Shown here one piece after another: positions 29,623 through 39,683 of a stretch of DNA of 64,000 bases. This DNA comes from Pseudomonas sp. KU26590 (GTDB lineage Bacteria > Pseudomonadota > Gammaproteobacteria > Pseudomonadales > Pseudomonadaceae): the NCBI RefSeq assembly GCF_026153515.1, contig NZ_CP110644.1, forward strand, positions 5,335,501 to 5,399,500, read 5' to 3'. The stretch's first letter is position 1, and each line of letters starts with the position of its first letter. The notes beneath the pieces were generated by a model. The model saw only the letters and a program-made list of their open reading frames with translations. It had not been told where the DNA came from and searched no databases. A program made the position numbers and the translations under genes.

Positions 29623-30774
29623 ATGACAGCCCCAGCCGACCTCTCGCCCACGCTGCAACTCGCCTGCGACCTGATCCGTCGCCCATCCGTCACGCCACTG
29701 GACGCCGACTGCCAGGCCGTGATGATGAAACGCCTGAGCGACGCCGGTTTTGCCCTGGAGCCGATGCGTATTCAGGACGTGGATAACTTCTGGGGGACCC
29801 ACGGCAGCCAGGACGGTCCGGTGTTGTGCTTCGCCGGTCATACCGATGTGGTGCCGACCGGCCCGGTTCAGGCCTGGCAGAACGATCCGTTCAGCGCGCT
29901 GATCGACGAAGACGGCATGCTCTGCGGCCGTGGCGCGGCGGACATGAAAGGCAGCCTGGCGTCGATGATCGTCGCCACCGAGCGTTTCGTGGCCGATCAC
30001 CCGAACCACAAGGGCAAGATCGCCTACCTGATCACCAGCGACGAAGAAGGCCCGGCCCACCACGGCACCAAAGCGGTGGTCGAGCGCCTGGCGGCGCGCA
30101 AGGAACGTCTCGACTGGTGCATCGTCGGCGAGCCATCGAGCACGACGCTGGTGGGCGATGTGGTCAAGAACGGCCGTCGCGGTTCACTGGGCGCCACCCT
30201 CACTGTTAAAGGCATTCAGGGCCACGTCGCCTACCCGCATCTGGCAAAGAACCCCATTCATCTGGCAGCGCCTGCGCTGGCTGAGCTGGCCGCCGAGCAC
30301 TGGGACAACGGCAATGATTTCTTCCCGCCCACCAGCTTCCAGATTTCCAACCTGAATTCCGGCACCGGCGCAACCAACGTGATCCCGGGTGATCTGGTGG
30401 CGGTGTTCAATTTCCGTTTCTCCACCGAATCCACCGTCGAAGGCCTGAAGCAGCGCGTGGCCGCTATTCTCGACAAGCACGACCTGGACTGGCACGTGGA
30501 ATGGGCGCTGTCCGGCCTGCCGTTCCTCACCGAACCGGGCGCGCTGCTGGACGCGGTGTCGGCGAGCATCAAACACGTCACCGGTCGCGACACCCGTGCG
30601 TCGACCAGCGGCGGCACGTCGGACGGTCGCTTCATCGCCACCCTCGGCACCCAAGTGGTCGAACTGGGGCCGGTCAATGCGACGATCCATCAGGTCAACG
30701 AACGCATCCTCGCCAGCGATCTCGACGTGCTGACCGAGATCTACTACCAGACCCTGGTCAAGTTGCTCGCCTGA
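29623..30774 (+). CDS. dapE: Succinyl-diaminopimelate desuccinylase
   Basis: DapE is a di-zinc hydrolase that releases succinate from N-succinyl-LL-DAP. The 383-aa protein has [19 protein letters not shown], the first metal motif [27 protein letters not shown], the second motif [13 protein letters not shown], the dimerisation domain (about residues 180-295), and [11 protein letters not shown] with NATIHQVNE near the end. The start at 29623 gives the normal amino end; 33 open codons upstream overlap the terminator. Its stop shares one base with the rlmA start (tgatg), so the two are coupled. Confidence 0.96.
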   Translation: MTAPADLSPTLQLACDLIRRPSVTPLDADCQAVMMKRLSDAGFALEPMRIQDVDNFWGTHGSQDGPVLCFAGHTDVVPTGPVQAWQNDPFSALIDEDGMLCGRGAADMKGSLASMIVATERFVADHPNHKGKIAYLITSDEEGPAHHGTKAVVERLAARKERLDWCIVGEPSSTTLVGDVVKNGRRGSLGATLTVKGIQGHVAYPHLAKNPIHLAAPALAELAAEHWDNGNDFFPPTSFQISNLNSGTGATNVIPGDLVAVFNFRFSTESTVEGLKQRVAAILDKHDLDWHVEWALSGLPFLTEPGALLDAVSASIKHVTGRDTRASTSGGTSDGRFIATLGTQVVELGPVNATIHQVNERILASDLDVLTEIYYQTLVKLLA

Positions 30775-31583
30775 TGCTGACTTGCCCGATCTGCTCCGCA
30801 CCGCTCGATTCAGCGGATAACGGTGTCGTGTGCCCCGCCGGGCACCGCTTCGACCGTGCCCGTCAGGGTTACTTGAACCTGCTGCCCGTGCAGCATAAAA
30901 ACAGCCGCGACCCCGGCGACAATCAGGCCATGGTCGAGGCGCGCCGCGACTTCCTCAACGCTGGGCATTACGCCCCGGTAGCCAAGCGTCTGGCCGAACT
31001 GGCCGCCGAGCGCGCCCCTGCGCACTGGGTCGACATCGGTTGCGGCGAGGGTTATTACACCGCACAAATTTCCCAGGGCCTGCCCGACGCTGACGGCTAT
31101 GCGCTGGACATCTCCCGGGAAGCGGTGAAGCGCGCCTGTAAGCGTGATCCGAAGATCACCTGGTTGATCGCCAGCATGGCGCGCGTGCCATTGCCGGATG
31201 CGAGCATGCAGTTCATCGCCAGCGTGTTCAGCCCGCTGGACTGGGCCGAGGCCAAGCGTCTGCTGTCGCCGGGCGGCGGCCTGATGCGTGTAGGGCCGAC
31301 CAACGACCACCTGATGGAATTGCGTCAACGCCTGTACGACGAAGTCCGCGACTACAGCGATGACAAGCACCTTGCGCTGGTGCCGGAAGGCATGAGCCTG
31401 CAGCACAGCGAAACCCTGCGCTTCACCCTGACGCTGGTGGACGGCCAGGCCCGCGCCAATCTGCTGGCCATGACGCCCCACGGCTGGCGCGCCAGTGCCG
31501 AACGCCGCGCGAAGGTGATCGAGCAGGCCGAGCCGTTCGAGGTCACGGTGTCCATGCGCTACGATTATTTCGTCCTGAATTGA
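30774..31583 (+). CDS. rlmA: 23S rRNA (guanine-N1)-methyltransferase RlmA-type
   Basis: RlmA methylates N1 of G745 in 23S rRNA helix 35. The 269-aa protein opens with a zinc-binding knuckle ([11 protein letters not shown], then GVVCPAGHRFDRARQGYLNL), which is diagnostic. The SAM domain follows: HWVDIGCGEGYYTAQI, YALDISREAVKRACKRD and ASVFSPLDWAEAKRLL. I chose the start at 30774 because the cysteine cluster begins there and it overlaps the dapE stop by one base; a longer frame upstream lies inside dapE. Confidence 0.93.
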   Translation: MLTCPICSAPLDSADNGVVCPAGHRFDRARQGYLNLLPVQHKNSRDPGDNQAMVEARRDFLNAGHYAPVAKRLAELAAERAPAHWVDIGCGEGYYTAQISQGLPDADGYALDISREAVKRACKRDPKITWLIASMARVPLPDASMQFIASVFSPLDWAEAKRLLSPGGGLMRVGPTNDHLMELRQRLYDEVRDYSDDKHLALVPEGMSLQHSETLRFTLTLVDGQARANLLAMTPHGWRASAERRAKVIEQAEPFEVTVSMRYDYFVLN

Positions 31584-31648
31584 CGGCTTCAAGCACCTGA
31601 ACAGACTGAATCCGCGAGTGGATTTTTCAGAACAACCAAGAGGCATCC

Positions 31649-32026
31649 ATGCGCCAACCCGATATCGAGATTTACCTGAAAGACGCTGACGTCGACCACA
31701 AGGCGATCACCGCCTGGCTCACAGCCGACATCGGCCCGTGCAGCGACTGGACGCAGAAAGGCCAGACCTGGAAATGCCGGGCGGGCGACGTGCCCGTGAC
31801 CTGGATTCCCAAGGCCGTCGGCAAGTGGAACAGCCTGTGCCTGGACAGCGACAAAACCCCGTGGGAAGACGACATCGCCTGCGCCCGCGCCGCCTTCACC
31901 GCGTTGAAAGTCGAAGTGCGTTGCGCGCCGGGGACCTGGGTCGAGGAAGAGAGTGACGCCGAAGCCGATCAATGGATTCGCATCAGCGTTGATGGTGAAG
32001 AAGAAATCACCTGGCATACGTCCTGA
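31649..32026 (+). CDS. Conserved hypothetical protein
   Basis: A 125-aa acidic protein (IEIYLKDADVDHKAITAWL, then TWKCRAGDVPVTWIPKAVGK, then KTPWEDDIACARAAFTAL). It has no signal peptide, no membrane segment and no motif I recognise. Tryptophan and aspartate are unusually frequent. It lies 65 nt after rlmA and 97 nt before plsB, in the same direction; codon use is like its neighbours, so it is a genuine gene. Function unknown. Confidence 0.82.
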   Translation: MRQPDIEIYLKDADVDHKAITAWLTADIGPCSDWTQKGQTWKCRAGDVPVTWIPKAVGKWNSLCLDSDKTPWEDDIACARAAFTALKVEVRCAPGTWVEEESDAEADQWIRISVDGEEEITWHTS

Positions 32027-32123
32027 TACGTAATCCTGGCGGGCACCCGCGCCGCTTTGCCCATCCCTGTCAGATGCGGCAAACTGGCGGCCTCGCGGGC
32101 GTCGCCCCTCTCAGCAGAACTCT

Positions 32124-34616
32124 ATGACCCGTTCTCCGTTTCGCCGTCTTGTATTCGGCACCGTGCGCCGCCTGCTTTACCTGTGGGTGCGCTCGGAGAC
32201 AATCAACCAGTCGTCTTTCACCCTCAATCTCGACCGCAGCCGCCCGGTTTTCTATGCGCTGCAAAACCCTTCGATGAGCGATCTCGCCGTCCTCGACACC
32301 GAGTGCCGCAAGGCCGGTCTGCCGCGCCCCGTACTCTCAGTGGCCGTTGGCAACCTGACCGAGCCGGCCGCGTTTTTCTACCTGACGCCCGAGCCTGACT
32401 GGCTGGGGCGCCACGACAAACGCGGCGCACCACCGACCCTCGAACGTCTGGTCAGCGCGGTCACGCAAAACGCCACCGAAGACGCGCAAATCATTCCGGT
32501 CAGCGTGTTCTGGGGCCAGTCCCCGGACAAGGAAGACAGCCCGTGGAAACTGCTGTTTGCCGACAGCTGGGCGGTGACCGGGCGTCTGCGTCGCTTTGTG
32601 ACCATTCTGATCCTGGGCCGCAAGACTCGCGTGCAGTTCTCGGCGCCGGTTCATCTGCGTGAGCTGGTCGATCAGAACAAGGGTTACGAGCGCACGGTGC
32701 GCATGGCTCAACGCCTGCTGCGTGTGCATTTCCGCAACCTGAAGACCTCCGTGATCGGCCCGGACCTTTCGCACCGTCGCCATATTGTCAAAGGGCTGGT
32801 GGCGGATCCGCTGGTCAGGCAGGCCATTCTCGACGAGGCCGCACGGGAGAAAATCACCGAAGCCAAGGCCCGGGACAAAGCCCTGCACTACGGCAACGAA
32901 ATCGCCTCGGACTACACCTACACTGCTATCCGTTTTCTGGAAGTGGTGCTGAGCTGGTTCTGGAACAAGATTTACGACGGCATCAAGGTCAGTCACCTGG
33001 AGGGCGTGCAGAACGTCGCCCAGGGCAACGAGATCATCTATGTGCCATGCCACCGCAGCCACATCGACTATCTGCTGCTGTCGTACCTGTTGTTTCGCAA
33101 CGGCCTGACCCCGCCGCACATTGCCGCCGGCATCAACCTCAACATGCCGGTGATCGGCGGCCTGCTGCGCCGCGGCGGCGCGTTTTTCATGCGCCGCACG
33201 TTCAAGGGCAATCCGCTGTACACCGCGGTGTTCAACGAATACCTGCACACGCTGTTCACCAAAGGCTTCCCGGTGGAGTACTTCGTCGAAGGCGGACGTT
33301 CGCGCACCGGGCGCATGTTGCAGCCGAAGACCGGGATGCTGGCGATCACCTTGCGCAGCTTCCTGCGCAACTCGCGCATGCCCATCGTGTTCGTGCCGGT
33401 ATACATCGGCTACGAACGCGTACTGGAAGGCCGGACTTACCTGGGCGAACTGCGCGGTGCGGCCAAGAAGAAAGAGTCGATCTTCGACATCTTCAAAGTC
33501 ATCGGCGCGCTGAAGCAGCGCTTCGGCCAGGTCTCGGTCAACTTCGGTGAGCCGATCAAGCTGACCGAGTTTCTCGACCACGAGCAGCCGGACTGGCGCA
33601 CCCAAGAGCTGGGCCCGGTGTTCAAACCGGCCTGGCTCAATGAGACCACCCACCGTCTGGGTGAACGCGTGGCCCGCCACCTGAACGAAGCAGCGGCGAT
33701 CAATCCGGTGAATCTGGTGGCGCTGGCGTTGCTGTCGACAGCGAAACACGCGCTGGACGATCAAGCCCTGGCGCGGGTGCTGGATCTGTACCTGACGCTG
33801 TTGCGCACCGTGCCCTACTCGCCCCATACCACGCTGCCGGACGGCGATGGTCGGGCGCTGATCGCCCATGTCAAAGGCATGAACCTGCTCTCGGAACTCA
33901 GCGATGCGCTGGGCAAGATTCTGTATCTGGACGAGCAAAATGCGGTCCTGATGACGTACTACCGCAACAACGTGCTGCACATTTTCGCGCTGCCCTCGTT
34001 GCTGGCCTGCTTCTTCCAGAGCTCGTCGCGCATGAGCCGCGAGCAGATTCTCCGGTACACGCGGGCGTTGTATCCGTACCTGCAATCGGAGTTGTTCATC
34101 CGCTGGTCGCTGGACGACCTGGATGAGGTCATCGATCAGTGGCTGGCAGCGTTTGTTGAGCAGGGCTTGTTGCGATTCGAGAACGGCGTGTACCTGCGCC
34201 CGGCGCCGAGTTCGCGGGCTTTCGTGCTGCTGACGGTACTGTCGCGGGCGATTGCCCAGACCTTGCAGCGTTTCTACATGGCGATTTCCCTGCTGCTCAA
34301 CAGCGGTCAGCACACGCTCAGCGCCGAAGGGCTTGAGGAGTTGTGCACGACGATGGCTCAGCGGCTGTCGATCCTGCACGGCCTGAACGCGCCGGAGTTT
34401 TTCGACAAGAGCCTGTTCCGGCATTTCATTCAGACGCTGCTGGATCAGGGTGTATTGCGCACCGACGCCGCCGGCAAATTGAGCTATCACGATATGTTGG
34501 GGGATCTGGCGGAAGGCGCCGCCAAGCGCGTATTGCCAGCGGAAATCAGGCTGTCGATCCGCCAGGTGGCGTTGCATCGCAGTGATGAAGTCATTGGGGA
34601 CGCGCCGATCGCCTAG
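32124..34616 (+). CDS. plsB: Glycerol-3-phosphate 1-O-acyltransferase
   Basis: PlsB puts the first acyl chain on sn-glycerol 3-phosphate at the inner membrane, starting phospholipid synthesis. The 830-aa protein shows the acyltransferase motifs in order: [16 protein letters not shown] (HX4D, near residue 310), [28 protein letters not shown], and [12 protein letters not shown]. Large flanking regions of the PlsB/GPAT family surround them. Length fits E. coli PlsB (about 807). A REPIN lies directly downstream. Confidence 0.96.
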   Translation: MTRSPFRRLVFGTVRRLLYLWVRSETINQSSFTLNLDRSRPVFYALQNPSMSDLAVLDTECRKAGLPRPVLSVAVGNLTEPAAFFYLTPEPDWLGRHDKRGAPPTLERLVSAVTQNATEDAQIIPVSVFWGQSPDKEDSPWKLLFADSWAVTGRLRRFVTILILGRKTRVQFSAPVHLRELVDQNKGYERTVRMAQRLLRVHFRNLKTSVIGPDLSHRRHIVKGLVADPLVRQAILDEAAREKITEAKARDKALHYGNEIASDYTYTAIRFLEVVLSWFWNKIYDGIKVSHLEGVQNVAQGNEIIYVPCHRSHIDYLLLSYLLFRNGLTPPHIAAGINLNMPVIGGLLRRGGAFFMRRTFKGNPLYTAVFNEYLHTLFTKGFPVEYFVEGGRSRTGRMLQPKTGMLAITLRSFLRNSRMPIVFVPVYIGYERVLEGRTYLGELRGAAKKKESIFDIFKVIGALKQRFGQVSVNFGEPIKLTEFLDHEQPDWRTQELGPVFKPAWLNETTHRLGERVARHLNEAAAINPVNLVALALLSTAKHALDDQALARVLDLYLTLLRTVPYSPHTTLPDGDGRALIAHVKGMNLLSELSDALGKILYLDEQNAVLMTYYRNNVLHIFALPSLLACFFQSSSRMSREQILRYTRALYPYLQSELFIRWSLDDLDEVIDQWLAAFVEQGLLRFENGVYLRPAPSSRAFVLLTVLSRAIAQTLQRFYMAISLLLNSGQHTLSAEGLEELCTTMAQRLSILHGLNAPEFFDKSLFRHFIQTLLDQGVLRTDAAGKLSYHDMLGDLAEGAAKRVLPAEIRLSIRQVALHRSDEVIGDAPIA

Positions 34617-34626
34617 CGATAACGCA

Positions 34627-34718
34627 CTTGTGGGAGCCGGCTTGCTGGCGAACCGGGTGTGTCAGCCGCCACTCATGGGCCTGACCCACCGCGTTCGCCA
34701 GCAAGCCGGCTCCCACAG
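34627..34718. repeat. REPIN downstream of plsB
   Basis: Two nearly perfect inverted REP units: gtgggagccggcttgctggc (within 34627-34654) and gccagcaagccggctcccac (within 34693-34718). They sit in the gap between plsB and the lipoprotein gene and may stabilise the plsB transcript end. Confidence 0.85.
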
Positions 34719-34793
34719 ATGACCGTGCCAGAACGTAGCGCTTTGGTTGCCCCAAGCCGCCCCTCAAACGTTTCAACTGACAAGGAGCATCAC

Positions 34794-35192
34794 ATGAAAC
34801 ACATCCTGCTCACCCTCATGACCACCGTGCTGGCCGCTTGCGCCCATGCGCCGGACAACTTGCCGGGCTCGGTGGATGGCGAGGTGTTTTACTTGCAGCG
34901 CATGGCGCTTCCACCGACGGCTACGCTGAAGGTCACGCTGCAGGACGTGACGCTGGCAGACGCGCCCGCGCAGATCCTCGCCAGCCAGAACGGCCCGATC
35001 AAAGGCCAGGTGCATCTGCCGTTTCACCTGACCTACGATCAGAAGCAGGTCCAGCCGGGTCACACTTACTCGGTCAGCGCGCGCATTGAAGTGGACGGCA
35101 AGCTGCTGATGATCAGCACCGAGCGTTACACGGTAGACCTGACGCTGGACGAAAAACCGCCCGTCAAAATTCGTTTGAGCCCGGCCCGTTAA
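34794..35192 (+). CDS. YbaY-like lipoprotein
   Basis: A 132-aa secreted protein. The signal peptide MKHILLTLMTTVLAACAHA ends in a lipobox-like LAAC, so the cysteine at residue 16 is the probable lipidated residue. The rest matches the YbaY/type III secretion pilotin-like beta-sandwich (TATLKVTLQDVTLADAPAQI, then FHLTYDQKQVQPGHTYSVSA). The start at 34794 has aaggag upstream; 45 open codons before it pass through the REPIN. Role unknown; the fold family is shared with META/HslJ-like proteins. It is followed 39 nt later by a DUF4197 gene. Confidence 0.85.
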   Translation: MKHILLTLMTTVLAACAHAPDNLPGSVDGEVFYLQRMALPPTATLKVTLQDVTLADAPAQILASQNGPIKGQVHLPFHLTYDQKQVQPGHTYSVSARIEVDGKLLMISTERYTVDLTLDEKPPVKIRLSPAR

Positions 35193-35231
35193 TCGGCCGT
35201 GCATCACAGACCGCTGAAAAGGACATTACCC

Positions 35232-35921
35232 ATGTTGCGTCGCTCCCTCTCGTTCACTGGTATATGCGCCGGCCTGCTGTTATCGGCCAGTGCTTTCGCG
35301 CTGTCGCTCAATGATCTGTCGCAATCGGACGCCACCGGCGGGCTGAAGGATGCCCTCACCCAAGGCGCCCAAGTCGCGGTCAAGCAACTGGGCGTACCGG
35401 GTGGCTTCAGCAACAACAAGGATGTGCGTATCGAACTGCCCGGCAACCTGGGCAAGGTCGCCAAGAAGATGAAGCAGTTCGGCATGGGCGCGCAGGTCGA
35501 TCAGCTGGAAACCAGCATGAACCAGGCGGCGGAAGCGGCGATGCCCCAGGCGCAGACGTTGCTGGTCGATGCCGTGAAAAAGATGAGCGTGTCGGACGCC
35601 AAGGCCATCCTCAGCGGCGGCAAGGACTCCGCCACCCAGTACCTGAGCACGTCCAGCCGCGAACAGATCCGCGCCAAGTTCCTGCCTATCATCAAACAGG
35701 CCACTGACAAGGTCGGCCTGGCGCAGAAATACAACGCTTTCGCCGGTCAGGCCGCGACCCTGGGCGTGCTGGACGCGAAGAGCTCCAATATCGAAGGCTA
35801 CGTCACCGAGAAGGCGTTGAACGGCTTGTTCGAAATGATCGCCAAACAGGAAGAAACCATCCGCGCCAACCCGGCAGCGGCGGCTACCGGTCTGGCGAAA
35901 AAAGTGTTCGGCGCGTTGTGA
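35232..35921 (+). CDS. DUF4197 domain periplasmic protein
   Basis: A 229-aa protein with a cleavable signal peptide (MLRRSLSFTGICAGLLLSAS, then AFA). It is followed by a helical DUF4197 domain: GLKDALTQGAQVAVKQLGVP, NVDVRIELPGNLG-like segment, MNQAAEAAMPQAQTLLVDAV, ILSGGKDSATQYL and the carboxy-terminal KALNGLFEMIAKQEE-type helix. The function of the family is unknown. The start at 35232 has aaaagga upstream. Its stop overlaps the next gene's GTG start by four bases (GTGA), suggesting coupling to the TetR regulator. Confidence 0.88.
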   Translation: MLRRSLSFTGICAGLLLSASAFALSLNDLSQSDATGGLKDALTQGAQVAVKQLGVPGGFSNNKDVRIELPGNLGKVAKKMKQFGMGAQVDQLETSMNQAAEAAMPQAQTLLVDAVKKMSVSDAKAILSGGKDSATQYLSTSSREQIRAKFLPIIKQATDKVGLAQKYNAFAGQAATLGVLDAKSSNIEGYVTEKALNGLFEMIAKQEETIRANPAAAATGLAKKVFGAL

Positions 35922-36553
35922 AGTCAAGCTCCCCCACCGGCCCCGGCCCCGGCCGCCCCAAGGATCTGGCCAAGCGACAGGCCATTCTTGAAGCGGCCAA
36001 AAACCTGTTCATCCGCAACGGTTACGCCAACACCAGCATGGATGCCGTTGCCGCTGAAGCCGGGGTTTCAAAGCTCACGGTCTACAGCCACTTCACCGAT
36101 AAGGAGACGTTATTTTCCTGTGCGGTGGTCGCTCGCTGCGAGGAGCAGGTCCCCGAGTTATTCGTGGACGTGCCGGTTGATGAGCACGTTGAAAAGGTAT
36201 TACTGGATATTGCCAGAGGGTTTCAGACGCTGATCAACAGCCCCGAGTCCATCGACCTGAACCGTTTGATCATCACCTTGGGACCGCAGGGAGCATCGCT
36301 GACTCAGGTGTTCTTCGAAGCAGGACCGCAACGGGTCCTGCACGAACTGGAGCGGTTTTTGGGTAAGCTGAGCGGTAAAAACGGGCTGCATTTTGAATCG
36401 CCCCTTGATGCGGCGGGGCATTTTTTGAGTTTGATCAAGGGCGTGCACCATTTCAGGCTTCTCATCGGCACCGGGGAAATAGCGGACGAGCAGACTGCCG
36501 ACCATCATGCCAGTGAAGTGGTAACGCTGTTCTTGAAGGCGTATCGGGTTTAG
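35918..36553 (+). CDS. TetR/AcrR family transcriptional regulator
   Basis: A 211-aa regulator. The helix-turn-helix region is residues about 18-65 (KRQAILEAAKNLFIRNGYAN, then TSMDAVAAEAGVSKLTVYSH, then FTDKETLF), a classic TetR amino domain. The carboxy part resembles the AefR-like TetR ligand domain (LNRLIITLGPQ, then VFFEAGPQRVLHELERFLG). It starts with GTG overlapping the DUF4197 stop. Targets are unknown; the adjacent DUF4197 gene is the simplest candidate. Confidence 0.9.
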   Translation: MKSSSPTGPGPGRPKDLAKRQAILEAAKNLFIRNGYANTSMDAVAAEAGVSKLTVYSHFTDKETLFSCAVVARCEEQVPELFVDVPVDEHVEKVLLDIARGFQTLINSPESIDLNRLIITLGPQGASLTQVFFEAGPQRVLHELERFLGKLSGKNGLHFESPLDAAGHFLSLIKGVHHFRLLIGTGEIADEQTADHHASEVVTLFLKAYRV

Positions 36554-36578
36554 GGCTGTAGAAATGATGGTGATCACA

Positions 36579-36882
36579 CCGGCCTCTTCCCGGCTGAAGC
36601 CGGTCCCACTGAAAGCATCGCGTGCATCCATAGAGATCGGCGCCGGCCAGTATTGTGGGACCGGCTTTAGCCGGGAAGGCGTCAGGCGTCACAATTAGGA
36701 ATTGATGGTGCGCACGCGGGCCTCTTCCCGGCTGAAGCCGGTCCTACAACACCGCGTGCATCCATGGATACTGGCGCCGGACTATATTGTGGGACCGGCT
36801 TTAGCCGGGAAAGCGCCAGACGCCACACCACAAATCTGATGATGATCCCACCGGCCTCTTCCCGGCTGAAGCCGGTCCTACA
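36579..36882. repeat. Tandem REP cluster (second REP family)
   Basis: Five REP units alternate in orientation: ggcctcttcccggctgaagc at 36581, 36719 and 36853, and gtgggaccggctttagccgg at 36655 and 36789. The alternation makes a tandem array with a period of about 134-138 nt, two and a half copies long, and spacers (cgtgcatccat, ggcgccgg) are also repeated. It fills the gap 36554-36918 between the TetR gene and the catalase-family gene; nothing else is seen there. This family differs from the gtaggagccggcttgctgg type elsewhere in the window. Confidence 0.88.
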
Positions 36883-36918
36883 ACACCGCGCGTACCCGTA
36901 GGACTGGCTTGCGATCAA

Positions 36919-38007
36919 TCAGCGAGGCTCGTGCATCGGGCAGCCGTTGTGGCTGGCGCGGAAGCCTGAAGACAGCTCATAGGACGGCTTGCGCACCCGC
37001 ATGACGCCGCCCAGTGGACGGTGCTCAACCACGCCGTGCCAGGGGCTGAAGGCCATGCCGTCGTCGATTTCTTGCTGGCGTTCTTCTGACCAGCTGTCTT
37101 GGGGTGGCACTTCGATACGGGCCACGGTCACGAAAGGGCTCAGCTCCTCGGACCATTCCACAGAAGCATCTTCAATCGGCATTTTTTCAAGGTCGGTCGC
37201 CAGCTGGATACGCACGTCCCACACCCCTCCCTTGCTCGCGAAGTGACTGCGTACCGCTTCACGCAAACCGTCGGGATGGCCATTCAGGTCCACCTTCTGA
37301 TCGGTCAACGCAGTGAGTTCGGGGGAAACAGGCACCAGGCTCAGCTTGGCGTAATAGCAGCCATAGAGAAACGGCACGACGCTGTTATAGGTTTCACCCA
37401 GTAAATGGGTCATCGGGTGCCCGCCCAGTGACTTGAGCGTGCCACTCTCACCGCCCATGGCTTCAACCGTCGACTCCAGACCTCGAAACAATGCCGACAG
37501 CGCTTTCTTCATGCCGGGTGCTTTGTCGGTGGTTTTGGCAAGCAGCTTCAGGGTCTTGAGGAAGTCCTTGGGCGTGGCTGCACCAAACGCTTTGACATTC
37601 TGCATGACGAAGTCCTGGGTGACCTGACCTTCGCTGCCGTGCAGGCGCGCGCCCTGCACGCCGACCAGCTTGATGGCCAGCCCGCGCGGCGTTGACACCT
37701 TGTCGTCCAGCAGGTCACCCGGATTGGTTGAAAAGCGCATCCTCACGTCCAGCGTGCCGGGATGCGCGAAGACGCCCTGCGCCAACTCAGCGGGCAGGCC
37801 ATCCAGAATATGGATCTGCCCGTGCAGCAAACCATGGGCCTTGGCATGCACGCTGCGTATGGCGTGACCGCCATCCTTGTAGGTGGTTTCCAGAATGCTG
37901 TGCATGGTCTCAGCCAGCTCTTTGCTCGTCTGAGCCTCATCATCGGGTATCTGCTCAAACTGAGGCTCGAACGGCAAGGGCGTTACGGACAAAGGGGAAG
38001 TGCTCAT
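36919..38007 (-). CDS. Catalase-family heme protein (SrpA-like)
   Basis: A 362-aa protein of the small catalase-like family. It has the distal-histidine segment RSVHAKAHGLLHG (near residues 51-63). GVFAHPGTLDVRMRFSTNPG and TPRGLAIKLVGVQGARL match the core of catalases, then DFVMQNVKAFGAATPKDFLK. It ends with FSPWHGVVEHRPLGGVMRVR, as in catalase-related proteins, with no NADPH domain and no signal peptide. Full-length catalases are about 480 aa or more, so this is the compact subgroup, whose members often act as peroxidases or have no assigned substrate. It stands alone, with a REP cluster behind it. Confidence 0.85.
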   Translation of the reverse strand: MSTSPLSVTPLPFEPQFEQIPDDEAQTSKELAETMHSILETTYKDGGHAIRSVHAKAHGLLHGQIHILDGLPAELAQGVFAHPGTLDVRMRFSTNPGDLLDDKVSTPRGLAIKLVGVQGARLHGSEGQVTQDFVMQNVKAFGAATPKDFLKTLKLLAKTTDKAPGMKKALSALFRGLESTVEAMGGESGTLKSLGGHPMTHLLGETYNSVVPFLYGCYYAKLSLVPVSPELTALTDQKVDLNGHPDGLREAVRSHFASKGGVWDVRIQLATDLEKMPIEDASVEWSEELSPFVTVARIEVPPQDSWSEERQQEIDDGMAFSPWHGVVEHRPLGGVMRVRKPSYELSSGFRASHNGCPMHEPR

Positions 38008-38139
38008 CGGTGATCTCCGGCTACAGCTCTGGTCAGGGCAATCGCCGATGAGCGCACACCTGAAACGGTGGCTTGTCAGGCATCGGCACAGCAGAGGACT
38101 GCGCCGACGGTTGCCAGGTTCAGGTTTACCGGATGAGTG

Positions 38140-38931
38140 TCATGAACCCATGCTCTTCAACGCCTTCTTCGGGTAAATGTCGTAGCGGCTGGATTTGCCG
38201 TCCAGCGCGTAAGACGGCTTGGTGCCTTCGATGCTCGGTGCCTTGCGCGGGCGTTTCACCACGACGCGATGAGTCGCCAGCGCCAGCGCCGCTTCCAGCA
38301 ACGCCGGGGCGTCCATGTCGTCACCCACCAGCGGGCGGAACAGGCGCATTTCCTTCTTCACCAGCGCGGTCTTTTCCCGGTGTGGGAACATCGGATCAAG
38401 GTAAATGACCTGGGGCGGCTCGCCTTCCCACTGACGGATCAGCTCGATGGAGTTGCCGGTCAACAGGTGCATCTGCGCGATGATCCCGCCCACGTCCAGA
38501 TCCCTCGCCCCGCGCGCCAGACCGTCTTCGAGCAGCGCCGCGATGATCGGCTGGCGCTCGATCAGACTTATTTCGCACCCCAGACTCGCCAGTACAAACG
38601 CATCCTTGCCCAGCCCCGCCGTGGCATCCAGCACCCGAGGCCGTACGCCCGGCTGAATGCCCACGGCCTTGGCGATCATCTGCCCGCTGCCGCCGCCAAA
38701 CAGACGCCGATGTGCCGCCTTGCCTTCGATGAAATCCACGCGCACCGGGCCCGGCGCGTCGTCACCCAGTTGCTGCAATTGCAGGCCGTCTTCGGCCACT
38801 TGCAGGGCGAAATCCGCGTCTGCATCGTCCAGCGGCAAACCCAGCCGAAGCGCCCACTGCGCTGCGGTTTCCTGCCCGTCGGGGGTCAGGCTGTCGACCC
38901 GAATGCGGCTGCCCGCGTGCTGCTCAGTCAT
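38140..38931 (-). CDS. rsmJ: 16S rRNA (guanine-N2)-methyltransferase RsmJ
   Basis: RsmJ methylates G1516 of 16S rRNA. The 263-aa protein has the YhiQ/RsmJ motifs: [34 protein letters not shown] (SAM loop), [35 protein letters not shown] (catalytic), and the carboxy end [13 protein letters not shown] with [12 protein letters not shown]. The start at 38931 (MTEQHAGS) follows gagacaa weakly; 22 open codons precede it. Divergent to the hypothetical at 39030. Confidence 0.95.
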   Translation of the reverse strand: MTEQHAGSRIRVDSLTPDGQETAAQWALRLGLPLDDADADFALQVAEDGLQLQQLGDDAPGPVRVDFIEGKAAHRRLFGGGSGQMIAKAVGIQPGVRPRVLDATAGLGKDAFVLASLGCEISLIERQPIIAALLEDGLARGARDLDVGGIIAQMHLLTGNSIELIRQWEGEPPQVIYLDPMFPHREKTALVKKEMRLFRPLVGDDMDAPALLEAALALATHRVVVKRPRKAPSIEGTKPSYALDGKSSRYDIYPKKALKSMGS

Positions 38932-39029
38932 TGTCTCTACGCGCTCAAATATTCTTAATGATTGGCAACATCTGCCGATAACAAAAGTATCCGGCATTTT
39001 GCCAGACCCACGGGCTGTACTGAGCGCTT

Positions 39030-39659
39030 ATGTCAGACATTCAGCAAACCTCCTCGATAGGCTATTTGACGTACGCAGGCGACTACAGCGTACGCAATAC
39101 CCAAACCCTGAGCGGCGTCACGCAGCTCTGGCAGGATGCGTTTGCCCGTGCGATGGCTCAGCAGGTCGATGACAACGCTGGCGCCGCCCCGGAATACAGC
39201 GCCCTCGCCACAACGGACAACCTGACCGGCGAGCCGATTGCCGGAGCGACCGCACTGGGCAAGATCGTCGAGCAACGTGAGTGCCCGGTTCAGGACAAGG
39301 AAATCGCGCCGCCGGAGCCGCTGTTTTTGCCCATCGCCGAATTCGAATGGGATCTGGCCGACAAGCCCGCCAAGCCTTTCACCGCGATGGAAATGATCGA
39401 GCAGCAACGCAACCTCAAATTCGATGACACCTGGGTCCGCCCGACCGTCCTCAACCCCTACGATGACAGCGTTGAACCAGGCCCGGGTCCTCAGCCTCGC
39501 CCTCTGTTCCTGCCAATTGCCGAGTTCGAATGGGACCTGGCAGACAAGCCCGCAACGCCTTTCAGTGCCGATGAAATGACCGAGCAGCAGCGTCATCTGG
39601 CCTTCGATAACGGCTGGGCGCGGCCGATTGTGCTGCAGAATCTTCGTATCGCTGCCTGA
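39030..39659 (+). CDS. Hypothetical protein with an internal duplication
   Basis: A 209-aa acidic soluble protein without signal peptide. Residues 97-141 and 158-202 are near copies (each beginning PLFLPIAEFEWDLADKPA, then a variant of EMxEQQRxLxFDxxWxRP and a hydrophobic end), separated by a proline/glycine-rich linker (PYDDSVEPGPGPQPR). The amino third (IGYLTYAGDYSVRN, then LWQDAFARAMAQQ) has no repeat. I do not recognise a family. Coding character is normal for the region. It is divergent from rsmJ and convergent with the extensin-like gene. Confidence 0.8.
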   Translation: MSDIQQTSSIGYLTYAGDYSVRNTQTLSGVTQLWQDAFARAMAQQVDDNAGAAPEYSALATTDNLTGEPIAGATALGKIVEQRECPVQDKEIAPPEPLFLPIAEFEWDLADKPAKPFTAMEMIEQQRNLKFDDTWVRPTVLNPYDDSVEPGPGPQPRPLFLPIAEFEWDLADKPATPFSADEMTEQQRHLAFDNGWARPIVLQNLRIAA

Positions 39660-39683
39660 GACTGATCCCGCGTTTGTCCCGCC

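Noticed and set aside
32337..34577. A 746-codon minus-strand open frame opposite plsB
   Set aside because: Antisense shadow of plsB: arginine, glutamine and histidine-rich, no family motif.
36579..36882. CRISPR array
   Set aside because: Repeats alternate in orientation, are REP palindromes, spacers are similar to each other, and no cas gene is nearby.
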